NCBI RefSeq assembly: GCF_037027585.1
Contig: NZ_JAXCLE010000017.1
Coordinates: 3,333-67,332 of the forward strand
Direction of reading: 5' to 3'
DNA: 64,000 nucleotides
Source: Solibacillus ferritrahens
GTDB taxonomy: Bacteria; Bacillota; Bacilli; Bacillales_A; Planococcaceae
Shown: one piece after another, positions 41,846 to 51,168 of the stretch
Layout of the letters: each line of letters begins with the position of its first letter
Position numbering within the stretch: the first letter of the stretch is position 1
The notes under the pieces: generated by a model
What the model saw: the letters and a program-made list of their open reading frames with translations, nothing else
What the model was told of the DNA's origin: nothing
Databases searched by the model: none
Position numbers and translations under genes: made by a program

Positions 41846-42607
41846 ATGTTACATCAATTTTCACGAAATGAGCTAGCTATCGGTACAGAGGGCTTACAAA
41901 AATTAAAAAATACAACAGTCGCAATTTTAGGTGTAGGAGGGGTGGGCTCTTTTGCAGCTGAGGCATGTGCACGCAGTGGTATCGGTCGAATAATTTTAGT
42001 CGATAAAGATAATGTCGATATAACAAATGTAAACCGTCAGTTAGTTGCGTATTTATCAACAGTAGGGAAGTCAAAATCAGCAGTTATGAAAGAACGCATT
42101 GCAGATATTAACCCAGAATGTGAAGTAATTGATATGCATATGTTCTATACGGAAGAGACATATGAAGAGTTTTTTGCACAGGGGATTGATTATGTTATTG
42201 ATGCATCCGATACAGTCATGTACAAAATTCATATTATGAAGGAATGTTTAAAGCGTGATATTCCAATTATCTCAAGTATGGGTGCAGCTAATAAGATGGA
42301 CCCAACACGTTTCCAAATTGCCGATATTTCGAAAACACATACTGATCCACTTGCAAAAGTAATCCGTACTAAGCTCCGTAAAGAGGGTATCAAAAAGGGT
42401 ATTACAGTTGTGTTTTCTGATGAATCACCTATTGTTGTACGTCCAGATGTCGCGCAATATGTAGGGAAACCTGAAGCAGAAATTCGTAAAGCAAAATTAC
42501 CGCCTTCTTCAAATGCATTCGTACCATCTGTTGCTGGTTTAATTTCAGCAAGCTGGGTAATCAATACCATTTTAAAAGATGTGGAAATTAACCGCGTTCA
42601 AGGATAG
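41846..42607 (+). CDS. tcdA: tRNA threonylcarbamoyladenosine dehydratase (TcdA/YrvM)
   Basis: The 253-residue E1-like enzyme of the ThiF/MoeB family has the nucleotide-binding loop L-G-V-G-G-V-G-S at 28-35, the conserved Asp in L-V-D-K-D and the N-x-N-R-Q motif (N-V-N-R-Q). It uses ATP to cyclise the t6A modification at position 37 of ANN-decoding tRNAs. The position after aspS and the 6S gene matches yrvM of Bacillus. The start ATG follows GAGGGG. A repeat-family hairpin acts as terminator. Confidence 0.93.
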   Translation: MLHQFSRNELAIGTEGLQKLKNTTVAILGVGGVGSFAAEACARSGIGRIILVDKDNVDITNVNRQLVAYLSTVGKSKSAVMKERIADINPECEVIDMHMFYTEETYEEFFAQGIDYVIDASDTVMYKIHIMKECLKRDIPIISSMGAANKMDPTRFQIADISKTHTDPLAKVIRTKLRKEGIKKGITVVFSDESPIVVRPDVAQYVGKPEAEIRKAKLPPSSNAFVPSVAGLISASWVINTILKDVEINRVQG

Positions 42608-42614
42608 TATAAGG

Positions 42615-42660
42615 AAAAAGCTGTGTAAAAAGTCAAAATGACTTTTTACACAGCTTTTTT
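42615..42660. repeat. Dispersed palindrome, copy 3, acting as terminator
   Basis: A nearly perfect long stem (AAAGCTGTGTAAAAAGTCA against TGACTTTTTACACAGCTTT) has a three-base loop and is flanked by A and T runs. It belongs to the same GCTGTGT-AAA-GTCA family as the copies at 23745 and 36133. It lies between tcdA and the convergent chemoreceptor gene, so it can terminate both. Confidence 0.75.
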
Positions 42661-42705
42661 TCGTAAAGGATGTCTACTGAGATGTCCTTTCGGATACCTA
42701 TATAT

Positions 42706-44163
42706 TTATTGAATTATTTTTAATGCTTGTTGATAAGTTTCTTCAATATTTTTCGTCACATCGTCTTGATCTTTAGAAATTCTCTCTAAAACGTTGCATA
42801 GTTCATCAATGGAGCTAGTACTTTGCTCAATAATTGCAGCGAATTCGTTTGTTGCAACTTGTACTGATTCGCCATTTTTTTCTATCGATTTTACGCTTGT
42901 TGAAAACTGAGTTAAATTTTGCTGTAAATTATTCATAGCTTGAAATAAATTCGTGAAAGTATTATTAGAATTTTCAATCATTTGAACTTGGATTTCGACA
43001 TGATTTAATCCATACGTTAATCGATCAAGAGCAAGTTTATTATACGAATTGACCTGTGCTAAATTTTCATCAATCTTTAGTACAGTATCATCTGTCAAGC
43101 TTGCCAATTTACGGATTTCCTGTGCAACTACCGCAAATCCTTTTCCATGTTCGCCTGCACGCGCAGCTTCTATAGAGGCATTCAATGCCAATAAATTGGT
43201 TTGTTCCGTAATTTTATGAATTGAATAAGCAAACTGATTCGTTTCATTTATTTTATCTGATAAGGACATAAATGTCATATTAAGGTCATTGAAAAATGCA
43301 GTAAACTGATCAATTTCCTGCTTGAGCTTTGTCATGGAATTGACTCCATCTACAGCACTCACACTTCCATCTTCCGCTTCAGTGACAATTTTATTAAGCT
43401 CTGTAACGATGGAGTGTAGCTCTCTATTCGTTAAATCGGTGTTTTGAACAATGGATTGTACGTGATCGGATTGTTTATGTGCCCCGGTTCTCACTTCTTT
43501 TAGAGAAGCCAACATTTGTTGATGTGCAGCACTCGATTGATTAGTACTGTCTGTTATAAGTTCAAGTTTCGAAGTGATACCTTGCACGGAAGATTCCAGA
43601 AGCTGATGCAATTGTTCTTCATGAACAGCGCGCTCGTTTGCCTGAATCATATAATTCTCAATATTGCTGAACATTTTTTTATTTTGTCTCACTTGTAGAA
43701 GAATAGCGACAAACATTAAGGTTTGAACTACGAAAACATTTGCTGGATCAACGGCAAAACCTTCAGTATCCATAGTGAAATTAAATACCAAACCAAGAGT
43801 AGAGGCAATATATCCTGCGCACAGAACTTTTATTCGATTGTGGACACTACTTAAAATTAGTACAAAAATACTTAAAATAATTGTCGCTAATGTTACTTTA
43901 TTGGTAATGATTGTACCGTACACAGTCAAGACTGACGCGATGATAACGACGTATGGAAAATAAGGATGCAATACTACTACTTTTCGTTGGATAAAGTAAC
44001 ATATAAGTGTAATAGTCAAAGGGATAATTAACGATAGAGCGACTCCGATGGGACGATCAATAATAAGTTGGGCAACGCTGCCTAAAAAAGCGGCCATCCC
44101 GTAGACAATCATTAAAATTGTGTTTTTTTCTTGTAAATCTTTTGCATTTAATTGATGAATCAT
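42706..44163 (-). CDS. Methyl-accepting chemotaxis-type receptor with six membrane helices
   Basis: The 485-residue protein has six membrane helices in the first 160 residues with very short loops, then a coiled-coil signalling domain. The hairpin tip carries the conserved segment E-Q-T-N-L-L-A-L-N-A-S-I-E-A-A-R-A-G (about 320-337), which contacts CheA and CheW. The usual two-helix architecture with an extracellular Cache domain is missing, so the sensor is probably within the membrane bundle. The ligand is unknown. The gene is flanked by intergenic repeats and lies between yrvM (tcdA) and yrvN (rarA), genes that are neighbours in Bacillus, so it looks like a lineage insertion. Confidence 0.9.
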   Translation of the reverse strand: MIHQLNAKDLQEKNTILMIVYGMAAFLGSVAQLIIDRPIGVALSLIIPLTITLICYFIQRKVVVLHPYFPYVVIIASVLTVYGTIITNKVTLATIILSIFVLILSSVHNRIKVLCAGYIASTLGLVFNFTMDTEGFAVDPANVFVVQTLMFVAILLQVRQNKKMFSNIENYMIQANERAVHEEQLHQLLESSVQGITSKLELITDSTNQSSAAHQQMLASLKEVRTGAHKQSDHVQSIVQNTDLTNRELHSIVTELNKIVTEAEDGSVSAVDGVNSMTKLKQEIDQFTAFFNDLNMTFMSLSDKINETNQFAYSIHKITEQTNLLALNASIEAARAGEHGKGFAVVAQEIRKLASLTDDTVLKIDENLAQVNSYNKLALDRLTYGLNHVEIQVQMIENSNNTFTNLFQAMNNLQQNLTQFSTSVKSIEKNGESVQVATNEFAAIIEQSTSSIDELCNVLERISKDQDDVTKNIEETYQQALKIIQ

Positions 44164-44336
44164 AATATCACCTTTCCATAAAATGTCGTTATTTTACAAC
44201 AAATTACATGCTTTTATTAATTTATACAGTATTTTCCTCACATTGTCACGTCTTTTTGAATGACTATTCATTTCATTTTTTTGGTTATTATTATTGTGAT
44301 AAAATAATAAGAAGAGTGTGAAAGGGGACTACCACA

Positions 44337-44741
44337 ATGCCAATTCTACAGTTGGAGTACCGGGGGCTTAATCTATACGATTTGGTGGATACAGTAGAAA
44401 TCGCGATTGATGCCGATTTACAAATGATTCACATTTATGATACGCAGCAAATTGTAGAACCTGAGTATGATTTTTCAACGAAAAGTTACATGTTAAGTGA
44501 AGGGTTTTGGAAGATGGCTAAAACGATAAAAGAAAAACAATTTTTTCTTGAAAATGAAGAAAGTAATCTGGAAATGTGGATTACACCTTTTAAATGGGTT
44601 TTTTATAGTTCTAATCAATTAATTAAAGTTTTTGAAGATGGAAAGATTAAAGTACACTCTATAGCCACATGTTCTGAAGATATGCTATTGTACGAAAAGT
44701 ACTTTTCTCGTCTGAAGGGCGAATTTTTCAATGGCAAATGA
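44337..44741 (+). CDS. Hypothetical protein, unknown
   Basis: The 134-residue protein is rich in acidic and aromatic residues, with no signal peptide or membrane segment, and looks beta-rich with a C-terminal helix. I do not recognise a family. It is transcribed on its own, divergent from the chemoreceptor gene. GAAAGGGG lies before the ATG and a GTGATAAAAT promoter-like element lies about 35 bases upstream. No clear terminator separates it from the next unknown gene. Confidence 0.7.
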   Translation: MPILQLEYRGLNLYDLVDTVEIAIDADLQMIHIYDTQQIVEPEYDFSTKSYMLSEGFWKMAKTIKEKQFFLENEESNLEMWITPFKWVFYSSNQLIKVFEDGKIKVHSIATCSEDMLLYEKYFSRLKGEFFNGK

Positions 44742-44888
44742 CATAATATTCTATTAAAGGGGTTAATAATGGCAAAAATATGGCAGGATTTAAGTTAATT
44801 CTTCGTTTTTGCAGTATAATACCTTTTTTTTGTTATAGTAAAGATACGTATTGATTATAATGCATGGGGATGCAAGGAGGACAATAGA

Positions 44889-45383
44889 ATGACAATTGAA
44901 ATGAAAAATGATTTATTGAATTTACCTAGTCTACAATTGAAAATGGATAATATCGTTTTTGATAATATTGATACAAAGCCTAATTGGTCAAAAGCTTATG
45001 AACAGCTTGACGAGCTATTGCAGAAGGTAGCTTTCAATTTTATTAATTATATTGCAAAAAGCAATGGAGAAATGCCACCATCAACTACTTACTGGACTTT
45101 ATATATGGACATTACTTCAAAACTTCTTTATTTTACTGGTTTAGCTCATTCGAATTTAATTGCAGAAGATGATGCGGATGCACGTGCACATATTATTGAG
45201 CTTTATCATATTAGCGCAGGCTGCATTCCAAATGCCCTTTTGGAAAATAATGAAGAATTAATTTCTGAAATTAAAAAGAGTATCCAGCAATTAAGTGGTC
45301 AAGAAGAAGTAGAGTTGCAAGTTGCAGAAAATTTAGAAAACTGCATGGAAAAATTTTATGCTTTTACGAAGTCCTACGAATAA
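44889..45383 (+). CDS. Hypothetical helical protein, unknown
   Basis: The 164-residue, acidic, all-helical protein has no signal or membrane segment, a W-T-L-Y-M-D-I-T segment near 70 and an Asp/Glu-rich loop near 95. I do not recognise it. The strong ribosome site AAGGAGGAC precedes the ATG. A perfect hairpin terminator follows that also faces the convergent rarA gene. With the unknown gene upstream it forms a small lineage-specific island in the yrv neighbourhood. Confidence 0.72.
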   Translation: MTIEMKNDLLNLPSLQLKMDNIVFDNIDTKPNWSKAYEQLDELLQKVAFNFINYIAKSNGEMPPSTTYWTLYMDITSKLLYFTGLAHSNLIAEDDADARAHIIELYHISAGCIPNALLENNEELISEIKKSIQQLSGQEEVELQVAENLENCMEKFYAFTKSYE

Positions 45384-45390
45384 AATAATG

Positions 45391-45427
45391 AAAGAGCCAT
45401 TTTCTTAAGCTGAAAATGGCTCTTTTT
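45391..45427. terminator. Bidirectional terminator
   Basis: A perfect fourteen-base-pair stem (AAAGAGCCATTTTC against GAAAATGGCTCTTT) lies between a plus-strand unknown gene and the convergent rarA, with T-tracts on both strands. Confidence 0.88.
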
Positions 45428-45453
45428 ATAATTATGAGTTAGAATACCGCAGA

Positions 45454-46746
45454 TTAACTTTTTGTTTCATTGCGGAATGATTTTAATTTTTCATAAATTG
45501 CAGCCATTCTTTTTTCTTCCCCAGCAATGACAGGTTGATAAAATTCCAACCCTACTAGTTCATCCGGTAAGTATTGCTGTTGAACCCAGCCTCCAAATGT
45601 TCCAATTGGGGAATCGTGTGGGTATTTGTATCCGACATGACCGAGGGTTGCCGCTCCCGCGTAGTGTGCATCTTTAAGATGGTTCGGAATAGCACCTGTT
45701 TTTCCATCATGGATCGCAGCTATTGCTTTGTCGAGCGCTTTATAGGCTGAATTTGATTTGTCAGAAAGACACATTTCCACTACAGCCGTTGCGAGGGGGA
45801 TACGGGCTTCAGGTAAACCGAGCTTTACGGCTGCCTCAGTTGCTGCCTGTACATTTGCACCTACACTTGGATTTGCAAGACCGATATCTTCATACGCCAT
45901 GACGAGAAGTCGCCGGCATACTGCAATTAAATCTCCACTTTCCAATAAGTGGGCTAAATAATAAAGTGCTGCATTTGGGTCACTGCCGCGGACAGACTTT
46001 TGAAGGGCTGATAATAAATTATAGAAATTCGAACCCCCTTTACCCCCGAAAACACCAATCCGTTTAGCGAGTGCCTCTATCGCATTATCATTTAATTCAG
46101 TAACTCCATCCACTTCATCTGAAGCATAATATACAGATTCAAGCAATGTTAAAGCTTTCCTCGCATCGCCGTTTGAAGCATTTGCAATATTTTCGATTTG
46201 TGTAGTTGTTGCTTCTATTTTTTCATTCCCTAATCCACGTTCTTTATCTTTTAATGCCATGTGAAGTAACTGTTTTACATCTTCTATTGTGAGCCGTTCC
46301 AACTGTAAAATTTCCCCACACCTTGAACGAATGGCTGGGTTGACATCGTGAAATGGATTTTCAGTTGTTGCACCAATAAGGATAATTGAGCCGTTTTCAA
46401 CATGCGGCAGCAATGTATCCTGCTGTAATTTGTTGAAGCGATGTATTTCGTCGAGAAACAAAATGACCTTTCCGCTCATCCGTGCATCCATCACAACTTG
46501 TTCAATGTCTTTTTTTCCGGCATGAGTTGCATTTAAAGCGAAAAAAGGGAGCTTTGTACTACCAGCAATGGCATTTGCGATTGAAGTTTTTCCTACTCCT
46601 GGAGGACCATATAGCAGCATTGACGGAATATGGTCTTTTTCAATCATTTTAAAAAGTGGTGTATGTGGGCCAATAATATTCTGTTGTCCGACAATTTCCC
46701 GAATGGTACGAGGTCTCATTTTATAGGCGAGCGGTTCGTTCTGCAC
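45454..46746 (-). CDS. rarA: Replication-associated recombination AAA+ ATPase RarA/MgsA (YrvN)
   Basis: This protein of about 430 residues has an AAA+ core: Walker A G-P-P-G-V-G-K-T-S, Walker B F-L-D-E-I-H-R, sensor 1 in G-A-T-T-E-N-P, then the helical MgsA_C tetramerisation region. RarA/MgsA acts at stalled replication forks with SSB. The frame is open further upstream, but AAAGGAG lies inside that extension, 9 bases before GTG at 46746, giving the N-terminus M-Q-N-E-P-L-A. It is divergent from cymR, as in Bacillus. Confidence 0.93.
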   Translation of the reverse strand: MQNEPLAYKMRPRTIREIVGQQNIIGPHTPLFKMIEKDHIPSMLLYGPPGVGKTSIANAIAGSTKLPFFALNATHAGKKDIEQVVMDARMSGKVILFLDEIHRFNKLQQDTLLPHVENGSIILIGATTENPFHDVNPAIRSRCGEILQLERLTIEDVKQLLHMALKDKERGLGNEKIEATTTQIENIANASNGDARKALTLLESVYYASDEVDGVTELNDNAIEALAKRIGVFGGKGGSNFYNLLSALQKSVRGSDPNAALYYLAHLLESGDLIAVCRRLLVMAYEDIGLANPSVGANVQAATEAAVKLGLPEARIPLATAVVEMCLSDKSNSAYKALDKAIAAIHDGKTGAIPNHLKDAHYAGAATLGHVGYKYPHDSPIGTFGGWVQQQYLPDELVGLEFYQPVIAGEEKRMAAIYEKLKSFRNETKS

Positions 46747-46831
46747 AATTGTTCGCTCCTTTACTTTTTTATAGAACATAAACTTTATATCATTTATAAT
46801 AAAGTATTTCCGAGTGGTTTAAAAGGAGTTA

Positions 46832-46840
46832 TGGTATAAT
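46832..46840 (+). promoter_or_regulatory. Extended -10 promoter of cymR
   Basis: TATAAT at 46835-46840 is preceded directly by TGG, giving an extended -10 element. No good -35 is visible. It lies 37 bases before the cymR start. Confidence 0.5.
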
Positions 46841-46877
46841 AGATGTTATAAATGGACTAGAAAATAGAGGTGTTACA

Positions 46878-47297
46878 ATGAAAATTTCAACAAAAGGTCG
46901 TTACGGTTTAACAATAATGATAGAACTTGCTAAACAATATGGAGGAGGACCAATTCCTTTGCGTCAAATTGCAGCAGACAAAGAGTTATCTGAAGCATAC
47001 TTGGAGCAGTTAGTTTCTCCACTCCGTAATGCAGGACTTGTAAAAAGTGTACGTGGCGCTTATGGCGGTTATATGTTAGCACATAAGCCAAACGAAATTT
47101 CAGCTGCAGATGTTATTCGCGTATTGGAAGGTCCGATTCAACCGGTCGAAGGAATTGAAAATGAAGAGGCTCCTCAACGTGAATTGTGGATGCGCATCCG
47201 GGATGCAGTAAAAAATGTTTTGGACACAACTACAATTGAAGATTTAGCGAAATATACAAATAATGAAGTATCTGACGGCTATATGTTTTACATTTAG
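46878..47297 (+). CDS. cymR: Rrf2-family cysteine metabolism repressor CymR
   Basis: The 139-residue Rrf2 protein has an N-terminal winged helix (M-K-I-S-T-K-G-R-Y-G-L) and a dimerisation helix. It contains no cysteine, unlike iron-sulfur Rrf2 proteins such as IscR, which fits CymR. By family knowledge CymR represses cysteine uptake and synthesis in complex with CysK, and sits upstream of the cysteine desulfurase gene, as here. It is followed after 24 bases by iscS. The ribosome site is AGAGGTG. Confidence 0.93.
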   Translation: MKISTKGRYGLTIMIELAKQYGGGPIPLRQIAADKELSEAYLEQLVSPLRNAGLVKSVRGAYGGYMLAHKPNEISAADVIRVLEGPIQPVEGIENEEAPQRELWMRIRDAVKNVLDTTTIEDLAKYTNNEVSDGYMFYI

Positions 47298-47321
47298 TGT
47301 TATTTAAAGGAGTTAGTTAGT

Positions 47322-48467
47322 TTGAAAAATACAATTTACCTCGATCATGCAGCCACGTCACCAGTAGCACCTGAAGTCATTGAGGTGATGGCCCGTGCAA
47401 TGGCGGAGGAAAGTGGAAATGCATCAAGTATTCATACAGTAGGACGCCGTGCACGTAAAGCACTGGATGAGGCGAGAACAAGCTTGGCTCAAAAAATCAA
47501 CGCGAAATCGTCTGAGATAATTTTCACAAGTGGAGGTACAGAAGCCGATAATATGGCTATTTTTGGTACTGCCTATGCCCGCCAACATGAAGGGAAGCAT
47601 ATTATTACCACTCAAATTGAACACCACGCCGTTTTACATGCATGTGAAAAGCTTGAAAAAGAAGGCTTTACGGTGACTTATTTACCTGTCGATCGCACAG
47701 GCCGAGTAAGTGCAGATCAAGTAAAGGCTGCTTTACGTGAAGATACGATATTGGTAACGATTATGTATGGCAACAATGAAATTGGTACGATTCAGCCAAT
47801 CGCTGAAATTGGAGAGGTTTTAAAAAACCATATAACAACATTCCATACTGATGCCGTCCAAGCTTTTGGCTTAGAGAAGATTGATGTTGAAGCACTTCAT
47901 ATTGATTTATTAAGTGTTTCTGCGCATAAAATAAACGGTCCAAAAGGCATCGGTTTTTTATATGCAAAAACAGGTGTAAAAGTTTCAAGCTTACTGCACG
48001 GTGGTTCTCAAGAAAAAAAACGACGCGCAGGAACGGAAAATGTACCGGCTGTTGTAGCATTTTCAAAGGCTGCAGACTTAGTCGAAGAAGAGCTTCAGCT
48101 GCGCAAAGAAAAATATAATAATTTTAAAAATATTTTAATTGAACAGTTCAGAGTGGCAAATATCGATTTCCATATAAATGGTCATCAAACAGACGTGTTG
48201 GCACATGTGTTTAACGTGACATTCCCAGGAACAGATGTAGAGTCATTTTTAATCAATCTGGATATGGCTGGAGTACTTGTATCGAGTGGTTCTGCATGTA
48301 CAGCAGGTTCGATCGATCCATCCCATGTATTAGTGGCAATGTTTGGACAAGATGCGCCTGAGCTTCGTAGTTCCATTCGTTTCAGTTTTGGGTTAGGATT
48401 AACAGATGAGTTAGTGCGAGAAGCAGGTAAGCGTACTGCTGAAATTGTGAAACGTCTAACTTCGTAA
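47322..48467 (+). CDS. iscS: Cysteine desulfurase (NifS/IscS type, YrvO)
   Basis: The 381-residue PLP-dependent enzyme carries the lysine-bearing S-A-H-K-I-N-G-P-K-G motif (about 205) and the catalytic Cys in S-S-G-S-A-C-T-A-G-S (about 326). It takes sulfur from cysteine and, in Bacillus, YrvO passes it to MnmA encoded immediately downstream for tRNA 2-thiouridine. The start is TTG after AAAGGAG. cymR-iscS-mnmA is the conserved order, with 59 bases to mnmA. Confidence 0.95.
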   Translation: MKNTIYLDHAATSPVAPEVIEVMARAMAEESGNASSIHTVGRRARKALDEARTSLAQKINAKSSEIIFTSGGTEADNMAIFGTAYARQHEGKHIITTQIEHHAVLHACEKLEKEGFTVTYLPVDRTGRVSADQVKAALREDTILVTIMYGNNEIGTIQPIAEIGEVLKNHITTFHTDAVQAFGLEKIDVEALHIDLLSVSAHKINGPKGIGFLYAKTGVKVSSLLHGGSQEKKRRAGTENVPAVVAFSKAADLVEEELQLRKEKYNNFKNILIEQFRVANIDFHINGHQTDVLAHVFNVTFPGTDVESFLINLDMAGVLVSSGSACTAGSIDPSHVLVAMFGQDAPELRSSIRFSFGLGLTDELVREAGKRTAEIVKRLTS

Positions 48468-48526
48468 ATATATAAGGAAGACTTCGCGCCTTTTACGCGA
48501 TTTGTCTAAGAAAAGGTGAATAGTAA

Positions 48527-49645
48527 ATGGTAGAAACAAGAGATCCATCTCAAATCAGAGTTGTAGTCGGTATGAGTGGTGGAGTAGATTCATCAGTTGC
48601 CGCTTATTTATTAAAGCAACAAGGCTATGATGTAATCGGTATTTTTATGAAAAACTGGGATGATACAGATGAATTTGGCGTATGTACAGCGACAGAAGAT
48701 TATGATGATGTAATCGCAGTATGCAACCAAATCGGCATTCCATATTATGCGGTCAATTTTGAAAAACAATATTGGGACAAAGTATTTACGTACTTCCTGG
48801 AAGAATATAAAGCAGGTCGTACACCGAATCCGGATGTTATGTGTAATAAAGAAATTAAATTTAAAGCCTTCTTGGAGCACGCACTGGCACTTGGCGCGGA
48901 TTATTTAGCGACAGGCCACTATGCACGTGTAGCACATGACGAAAACGGTGTGAAAATGCTTCGAGGCATTGATAATAATAAAGATCAAACGTATTTTCTG
49001 AATCAGTTAACTTCAGATCAGCTTGAAAAGGTCATGTTCCCAATCGGACATTTACCGAAGCCTGAAGTTCGTAAAATTGCGGAAGAAGCAGGTTTAGCTA
49101 CAGCGAAGAAAAAAGATTCAACAGGTATCTGTTTCATCGGTGAACGTAATTTTAAAGAATTTTTAAGCCAATACCTTCCTGCACAGCCAGGCAATATGGA
49201 AACATTTGATGGTGAAGTAAAAGGTACACACGATGGTTTAATGTACTATACATTAGGTCAACGTCACGGCCTTGGAATCGGCGGAGACGGCGAACCATGG
49301 TTTGTTGTAGGTAAAGATTTAACACGCAATGTATTATATGTTGGCCAAGGCTTCCATCACGATGCACTGTATTCCGATGCATTGACTGCCGTAAAAATGA
49401 GTTTTACAGGGGAAGCGAAAACGGGCACATTTAACTGCACGGCTAAATTCCGCTATCGTCAGGAAGACTCACCGGTAACCGTAACAATGCGTGAAGACGG
49501 TACAGCTTATATTGAATTTGCCGAGCCGGTTCGAGCAATCACACCAGGACAAGCTGTTGTTCTGTATGATGGAGAAGAGTGCCTAGGTGGCGGTACAATC
49601 GATGGCGTGTTTAAAAATAGCGAAAAGTTAACATATGTAGGGTAA
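48527..49645 (+). CDS. mnmA: tRNA-specific 2-thiouridylase MnmA
   Basis: The 372-residue enzyme has the PP-loop S-G-G-V-D-S-S near 16-22 and the two catalytic cysteines in P-D-V-M-C-N-K and S-T-G-I-C-F-I-G. It makes 2-thiouridine at the wobble position of Lys, Glu and Gln tRNAs using sulfur from the upstream desulfurase. The first residues V-E-T-R-D-P-S-Q form a short extension before the conserved core. It is the last gene of the sulfur-transfer block before a hairpin and yrrB. Confidence 0.96.
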   Translation: MVETRDPSQIRVVVGMSGGVDSSVAAYLLKQQGYDVIGIFMKNWDDTDEFGVCTATEDYDDVIAVCNQIGIPYYAVNFEKQYWDKVFTYFLEEYKAGRTPNPDVMCNKEIKFKAFLEHALALGADYLATGHYARVAHDENGVKMLRGIDNNKDQTYFLNQLTSDQLEKVMFPIGHLPKPEVRKIAEEAGLATAKKKDSTGICFIGERNFKEFLSQYLPAQPGNMETFDGEVKGTHDGLMYYTLGQRHGLGIGGDGEPWFVVGKDLTRNVLYVGQGFHHDALYSDALTAVKMSFTGEAKTGTFNCTAKFRYRQEDSPVTVTMREDGTAYIEFAEPVRAITPGQAVVLYDGEECLGGGTIDGVFKNSEKLTYVG

Positions 49646-49652
49646 TTTACGG

Positions 49653-49688
49653 TAGACGTTCATAATAATTGAGCGTCTATACTTTTGT
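49653..49688 (+). terminator. Hairpin after mnmA
   Basis: A ten-base-pair stem (TAGACGTTCA against TGAGCGTCTA, one G-T pair) with a seven-base loop is followed by a T-rich stretch. Partial read-through into the TPR gene is likely. Confidence 0.7.
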
Positions 49689-49702
49689 TTTGAGGTGGAA
49701 TA

Positions 49703-50368
49703 ATGGATACAAACTATAATGAAATTGGAATTAAAGCATTTCAGGAGAAGCGTTATGAAGAAGCTGCACAAGCTTTTACCCAAGCAATTGAATCAAATCC
49801 AAATGATGCAATAGGTTATGTGAATTTTGGTACACTCCTTGCAGCTATGGGAGATATCGAAAGATCAGAACGATTTTTCCAAAAAGCGATAACGGTTGAT
49901 GAAAAAGCGGCCACGGCATATTATGGCTTAGCAAATCTATATTATGAAGCAGAGCGTTATACGGAAGCTGCAAAACTGTATCAAAAGTCGATTGATTTTG
50001 GTATAGAAGGAGCAGATGCGTATTATATGTTGGCGAAATCCTTTGAGCGTGAGCAACATTTTAAATTGGCATTGCCATATATGCAGCGTGCTGCAGAGCT
50101 TGCGCCAAAAGATCTGCAAATTCGTTTAGCTTACGGCATATTACTTTGTACAATGGAAATGTTCGATTTTGCAAAACCAGAATTGGAGTTTGTAATTGAA
50201 GAGGATTGGAATAATGCAGATGCACACTACAATTTGGGTGTATTATATGCAGTTTCCACGACAGATACAGACAAAGCAAAATATCATTTAAAACAAGCTT
50301 ATACATTACAGCCAGAATTCGAACAGGCGAAATATTTATATGATATGATTTGCCAACGTTCAAATTAA
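49703..50368 (+). CDS. yrrB: Tetratricopeptide repeat protein (YrrB-like)
   Basis: The 221-residue protein is built of about six TPR units, each with the W/L-G-Y-A-F-A-P pattern (for example A-Y-Y-G-L-A-N-L-Y-Y-E-A-E-R-Y-T-E-A). These are protein-protein interaction scaffolds; in Bacillus YrrB follows mnmA and its partner is not settled. There is no signal peptide. GAGGTGG precedes the start, and a hairpin follows. recD2, which follows yrrB in Bacillus, is absent here. Confidence 0.9.
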   Translation: MDTNYNEIGIKAFQEKRYEEAAQAFTQAIESNPNDAIGYVNFGTLLAAMGDIERSERFFQKAITVDEKAATAYYGLANLYYEAERYTEAAKLYQKSIDFGIEGADAYYMLAKSFEREQHFKLALPYMQRAAELAPKDLQIRLAYGILLCTMEMFDFAKPELEFVIEEDWNNADAHYNLGVLYAVSTTDTDKAKYHLKQAYTLQPEFEQAKYLYDMICQRSN

Positions 50369-50399
50369 ATAGTGTCTATTTCTATAAAAAATATAAAGG

Positions 50400-50439
50400 A
50401 GTGGTGATTGAAGATTATTTTTCATTCATCACTTTTTTT
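50400..50439 (+). terminator. Terminator of yrrB
   Basis: A thirteen-base-pair stem with one mismatch (AGTGGTGATTGAA against TTCATTCATCACT) is followed by seven T. Confidence 0.85.
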
Positions 50440-50526
50440 GACTTAATAATGATAAAGAAATGAAATATATATTATGAAAACATTATGATATGATGGATTA
50501 AACTGACAATTGTTTGAGGTGATAAC

Positions 50527-51168
50527 ATGCAAGCTAAATTAGATAAATCAGACTGTATGTTTTTAATTTCGGATGAGAAGTTAAATCAATTTCAACAAAT
50601 GATTGATGAACTTGATTTATTTACACTTGTACTTCCATTTGTTGAAGAATCTTACCAACGTTCTATTTGGATATTGGATATTTGGTATTCAATATCTAAT
50701 GAAGAAATCAATCGTATATCCAATCCGGAAAATACAATGATCTATCCATATAGGAATTCAATATTAGGGATTATTAAAACTTTACCAATAAAACGTTATA
50801 TACAGCTTGCTCTTTATGAGAATGAAAGGTTAGCATTTTTATGTGCTATTTATATTTATAATGAGTTAGATGATTTTATTTCTAAGAAAATGGCTATAAA
50901 AGAAGAAGTTAAGGAAAACTTTGATGCACTAAAGAAATATAGCAATAAAAGTTTAAGACCCTTTTTTGACTCGAAATATATTGAATATGAGAATTATCCC
51001 AAAAAATTAGCTATGTTGCAGAATACTGTCGTAAATGAATTGCACGAAATACATAAAAAATATGAAATACCATTGTCTTGGACTTTCGAAAAAGCAATTG
51101 ATGATGCAAGCAAAGTTTATGAAGCGGTGTTCGGGCTAATAAATGATTGGGGTGGACGTGTTCCATGA
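50527..51168 (+). CDS. Hypothetical protein of a two-gene module
   Basis: I do not recognise this 213-residue soluble helical protein. It is rich in Ile, Tyr, Glu and Lys, and base composition is more AT-rich than in the neighbouring housekeeping genes, suggesting a more mobile or recent origin. It starts after TGAGGTG and its stop overlaps the ATG of the following gene (ATGA), so the two are translationally coupled and probably work together. Tryptophans cluster in a W-I-L-D-I-W-Y motif near 48-54. Confidence 0.75.
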   Translation: MQAKLDKSDCMFLISDEKLNQFQQMIDELDLFTLVLPFVEESYQRSIWILDIWYSISNEEINRISNPENTMIYPYRNSILGIIKTLPIKRYIQLALYENERLAFLCAIYIYNELDDFISKKMAIKEEVKENFDALKKYSNKSLRPFFDSKYIEYENYPKKLAMLQNTVVNELHEIHKKYEIPLSWTFEKAIDDASKVYEAVFGLINDWGGRVP

